DNA of 64,000 nt from Cruorifilaria tuberocauda (lineage: Eukaryota; Nematoda; Chromadorea; Rhabditida; Onchocercidae), in assembly GCA_013365365.1 (NCBI GenBank), contig JABVXU010000061.1:124001-188000 (forward strand), read 5' to 3'. Under the pieces are notes generated by a model that saw only the letters and a program-made list of their open reading frames with translations, was not told the DNA's origin and made no database searches. Below, in pieces: positions 60,971-64,000 of this stretch. A program made the translations under genes and the position numbers. Position 1 is the stretch's first letter. Each line of letters begins with the position of its first letter.

Positions 60971-63900
60971 ATGTTGAAGGAAATGGCTCCCAGAAAAGTA
61001 GCTCGTAAAGTGACACAACAACCAGTAGAAGCGCTTAAATGTAGAAATGCCGCGAAGGGTAAAAAACAGGAAAAGAAGAAAGAAGCGATGAAAGTTTCTT
61101 TGTCAGCAGCAACAGTATCGTTAGGAAGAACACAAAATGTAGCCACTCTAGATACGAATGAACATACCGAAGTGGACGAACCAGCGATTTCTTCATCACA
61201 TTCTCCAATGGTTAATGTAAGCATTTCGTCTATATCAATATCCCTTGTAAATTCCTGAAGCGAACGATAAAAGTCTACTTAATGTGTGAAATTTTGGACA
61301 TCGGGTCGTAGATATGGAGAGATAGAAAAGGGAAACGAAGGATATAGTATAGTGTATTATATTATGTAGTATATATTAGATACGTGGCTGCTCTCTTCCA
61401 ACAATCTGAGTGTTTTCCCAGTGTATTGAAGAAAGACTAGAGATAACTGATAATTTAATAATCTGTTATTGAGGGTCAGCACAACAGTATAGTAATGAAT
61501 AATAGTGGACGTGGAAAGAAGAGAAAACTTCTATCCCTAGACAGCACCTCTTCCACATCAAATTGCACACTCAGTAAGTGCTTTTGAATATGGCTTTAAA
61601 AAAATTTTAGGAATATAAACGATGATTGTACTCAAAGAGGAACTTTTTTGATGTGAACTGATTGTATGTGACTTATCAGAAACAAAATGAAGATGCTAGG
61701 CCTGGTATTCTTAATATCTGTTATCTGTCCTCGGTTCTTTGTTGATCTAGTCCAAACAATATTTATTCCTAGATGAAAAATATGGTACACAGGGGTTGTA
61801 ATGCAGAAGCTAATGGCCATTTTTGAAAGCTTTTGGATGTGCAAACGTGGCATTACGACATAACCAATGATTCTAACAGTGTTTTAGATAGCAGTTCAAA
61901 GAGTTCAACCGCCCGTCGACTGAAAAAGTTTCATTTATCAATCGAGAGTTTTTTGCCAACCGAAAAAGGTGATAGAGTATTGAGTTGTGGTGAAGGTGAA
62001 CAGCTTGGACATCCAGGACGGAACACAACTCGGAAACCACGAGCCATTAGTACGCTTCCAGAGGAGAAATTAATCGTTCAGGTCGCTATAATATTTCTAT
62101 GGCATTAATTACTTTACCAATATTTTGGAACAGTTCTAGAAATAACTGTGAAAGGAATCAAAAGTCTGATTATGCTTCCTTTATTTTCGTTATTTTCCCA
62201 GCTGTGAATACGAAGAACTTGATTCCCGGTTTGCTTCGGCATTTAAAGGCCCTTAAATAATACTTTTTCGACTAGTAAAACTGTATTACTGGTCAACTGA
62301 TACGCAGAAATATGTTTGGAGATGTTGAAGACATATTTCAGGTGATAGCGGGTGGAGTTCATTCACTGGTATTGATGGAGGATGGTACGGTGTATGGTTG
62401 TGGGATTAACGAGAAAGGTACTGTACCGGGTGAGGGTATCGAGCCAGAGGGTTCCTCTGATAAACTAACTCCAATTAAGTTCAATAATTCTCTTATACAA
62501 CAGCATGGAAAGGTTTGTGTTTTTGCATAAATAGTTAAAGTAAATCTTTGTAATTCTAAAAATTTCGGCAGAGGAGAAGGGTAATAGTTAGTAAGGAAAA
62601 GGGAACTATTAATGACTTCTCATTAGATGAAATGTTTTCAGGTAGTTATGCTTACTGCAGGTGCCAGTTTTTCAGCAGCGCTCACTAATAAAGGCAGTGT
62701 ATTCGCTTGGGGTAATTTGCGGGTAATTATTATGTTTATAATTCTTGTTGTTGAAATTTTGCACCGTAAATGATGCTAGTGAGAACATCACTTGTTTAAG
62801 GGTATGTCGGGTTGTATTGAAAGCCACGAAACACTGCTGGAGATGGAGAAGCAACCGGTGGTCATAGTGCAGTATCAGCAAAAAGTTATCGTGAAGGTAT
62901 TTTTTTTTGTATGTATAATAAAATAGAATGGCTGTTTTTAACAACTGGAAATACTTTAATTGATTAATTTTTGAAAAATTTACAGATTGCAGCAGGTGAG
63001 AATCATCTGGTAATGCTAACAGAAAATGGAGAAGTATTGACGTTTGGCGATGGATCGGTTGGCCAGTTAGGCAGGTGTTCGCGTGTTTCGCATATTCGCT
63101 CTCAACGAATGGTGAATGATTCTCCAGACTCACTGAGAATTTCAGTTTATGACAAAGAAAAAAAGAAATTGGTTATGTTCGACAATATTATGGCTGGTGG
63201 ATTTTGGACTGCTGCTCGATCTATTAATGGCGCTGTTTATGTTTGCGGATTGAACAATTTCGGACAGTTAGGTGTACCAACACCAGAAGCTTTAGAAGAC
63301 AATGGTTTGTGTTGTGTGTTTTTCGTTCGGAGCTCGACGAGGCATAAAAAATTCATATGTACATTATTTACTCTTTGCTACACTAAGCAGACGAATTTTT
63401 TGTAGGTAGGGTGCGACAATCGAATCGCGTCAAGTCTTGGTATATTTCTTTCGAAGACAGAAAAATTGAGTCTGATATCACTCAGGGATCGGAACGGCCA
63501 GCTTGCTACATATTATGCAAAGAAAAATCTGAGAATTTCCGCTTTTTAATCAGATATTTTAAATATTTCTATAATGGATTTTGTAGATAATCAACCAGAA
63601 CTGAAAATAATGCATCCGGTTAAGGCGAGCGCATTCGATTGCACAACAATTGTTGAGCTGAGTGGTATCCAACATATCGTTGCTCTGAATACACAGGGTA
63701 ATGACTTCGCATTATTTTAAATCTAAGAATTTTCATGTATTTAAAATTTTACTGATAAATACTATTCCATTTTTATCTTTATTTCCCAATGTTTGTACTG
63801 TTCAAACATTTATTAGGCGAAGTGTATGGCATCGGGAAAAACACGGACAACGCGCTAGGATTGGGCTCATGGAATGGTAAAGAGGATGATCACTGGAAAT

Positions 63901-64000
63901 ATTCGGAATTACAGAAGATTGATATACCAGAACCGATTAAAGGAATATCGGCAAGCCTTGGTTGTTCGATTGTTTGGAGTGATAACGGTAGTTTTGCCTT
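60971..64000 (+). CDS. ran-3: RCC1, Ran guanine-nucleotide exchange factor (truncated by window end)
   Basis: Exons 60971-61216, 61480-61573, 61888-62081, 62342-62512, 62642-62722, 62801-62896, 62986-63304, 63587-63697 and 63817-beyond 64000; about 498 residues so far. RCC1 loads Ran with GTP on chromatin, setting up nuclear transport and spindle assembly. A long Lys/Arg-rich N-terminus ([38 protein letters not shown]) suits nuclear import and DNA contact. It is followed by propeller repeats: [75 protein letters not shown] with [29 protein letters not shown] and [20 protein letters not shown]. Phases agree at every junction. The last blade(s) lie outside the window. Ordinary member apart from an N-terminal tail longer than in human RCC1. 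Confidence 0.95.

Noticed and set aside
61632..61853. Minus-strand frame within RCC1 intron 2
   Set aside because: Short AT-type frame antisense to an intron, with no supporting features.

Overview
This is AT-rich nuclear DNA from a nematode, most likely a filarial (clade III) worm. The evidence is compact multi-exon genes with GT...TTTCAG/TTTTAG introns, trans-splice-type acceptors just upstream of most start codons, a near-perfect copy of the nematode spliced leader SL1 at 16335-16356, and nematode-typical families (MOLO-1-like protein, astacin with a ShK tail). No prokaryotic or viral genes were recognised. Exon joins below were built by hand from reading frame, splice sites and remembered family sequences; no database search was run.

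Layout: 1-1492 (-) 5' part of ribosomal protein L3, with two box C/D snoRNAs in its introns; 4216-6124 (+) MOLO-1/TPM-like membrane protein; 7328-11182 (-) AATF/Che-1 and, divergently, 11732-15269 (+) a Rubicon-family autophagy regulator; 15270-19002 mostly empty but holding the SL1 copy; 19003-23096 (+) astacin metalloprotease with a proline-rich N-terminus and ShK tail; 23097-30879 a gene desert; 30880-34760 (+) SLC17-type transporter; 34761-38786 intergenic with exon-like fragments and an ACGT-rich block; 38787-42299 (+) succinate dehydrogenase flavoprotein; 43190-48104 (+) VPS52; 50177-51762 and 52398-52871 (-) two unrecognised genes, one with a charged helical tail and one membrane/secreted; 54283-58411 (-) FAF1 (UBXN-3); 60971-64000 (+) N-terminal part of RCC1 (RAN-3).

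Most genes are housekeeping: ribosome (RPL3, AATF, a snoRNA whose guide matches 18S rRNA), mitochondria (SDHA), endosome/Golgi tethering and autophagy (VPS52, Rubicon), p97/CDC-48 adaptor (FAF1) and Ran cycle (RCC1). They do not form one pathway. The notable non-coding signals are the C/D snoRNA in the rpl-3 intron, which appears to match a vertebrate RPL3-intron snoRNA in both host gene and predicted 18S target, and the isolated SL1 copy far from any 5S rRNA gene.
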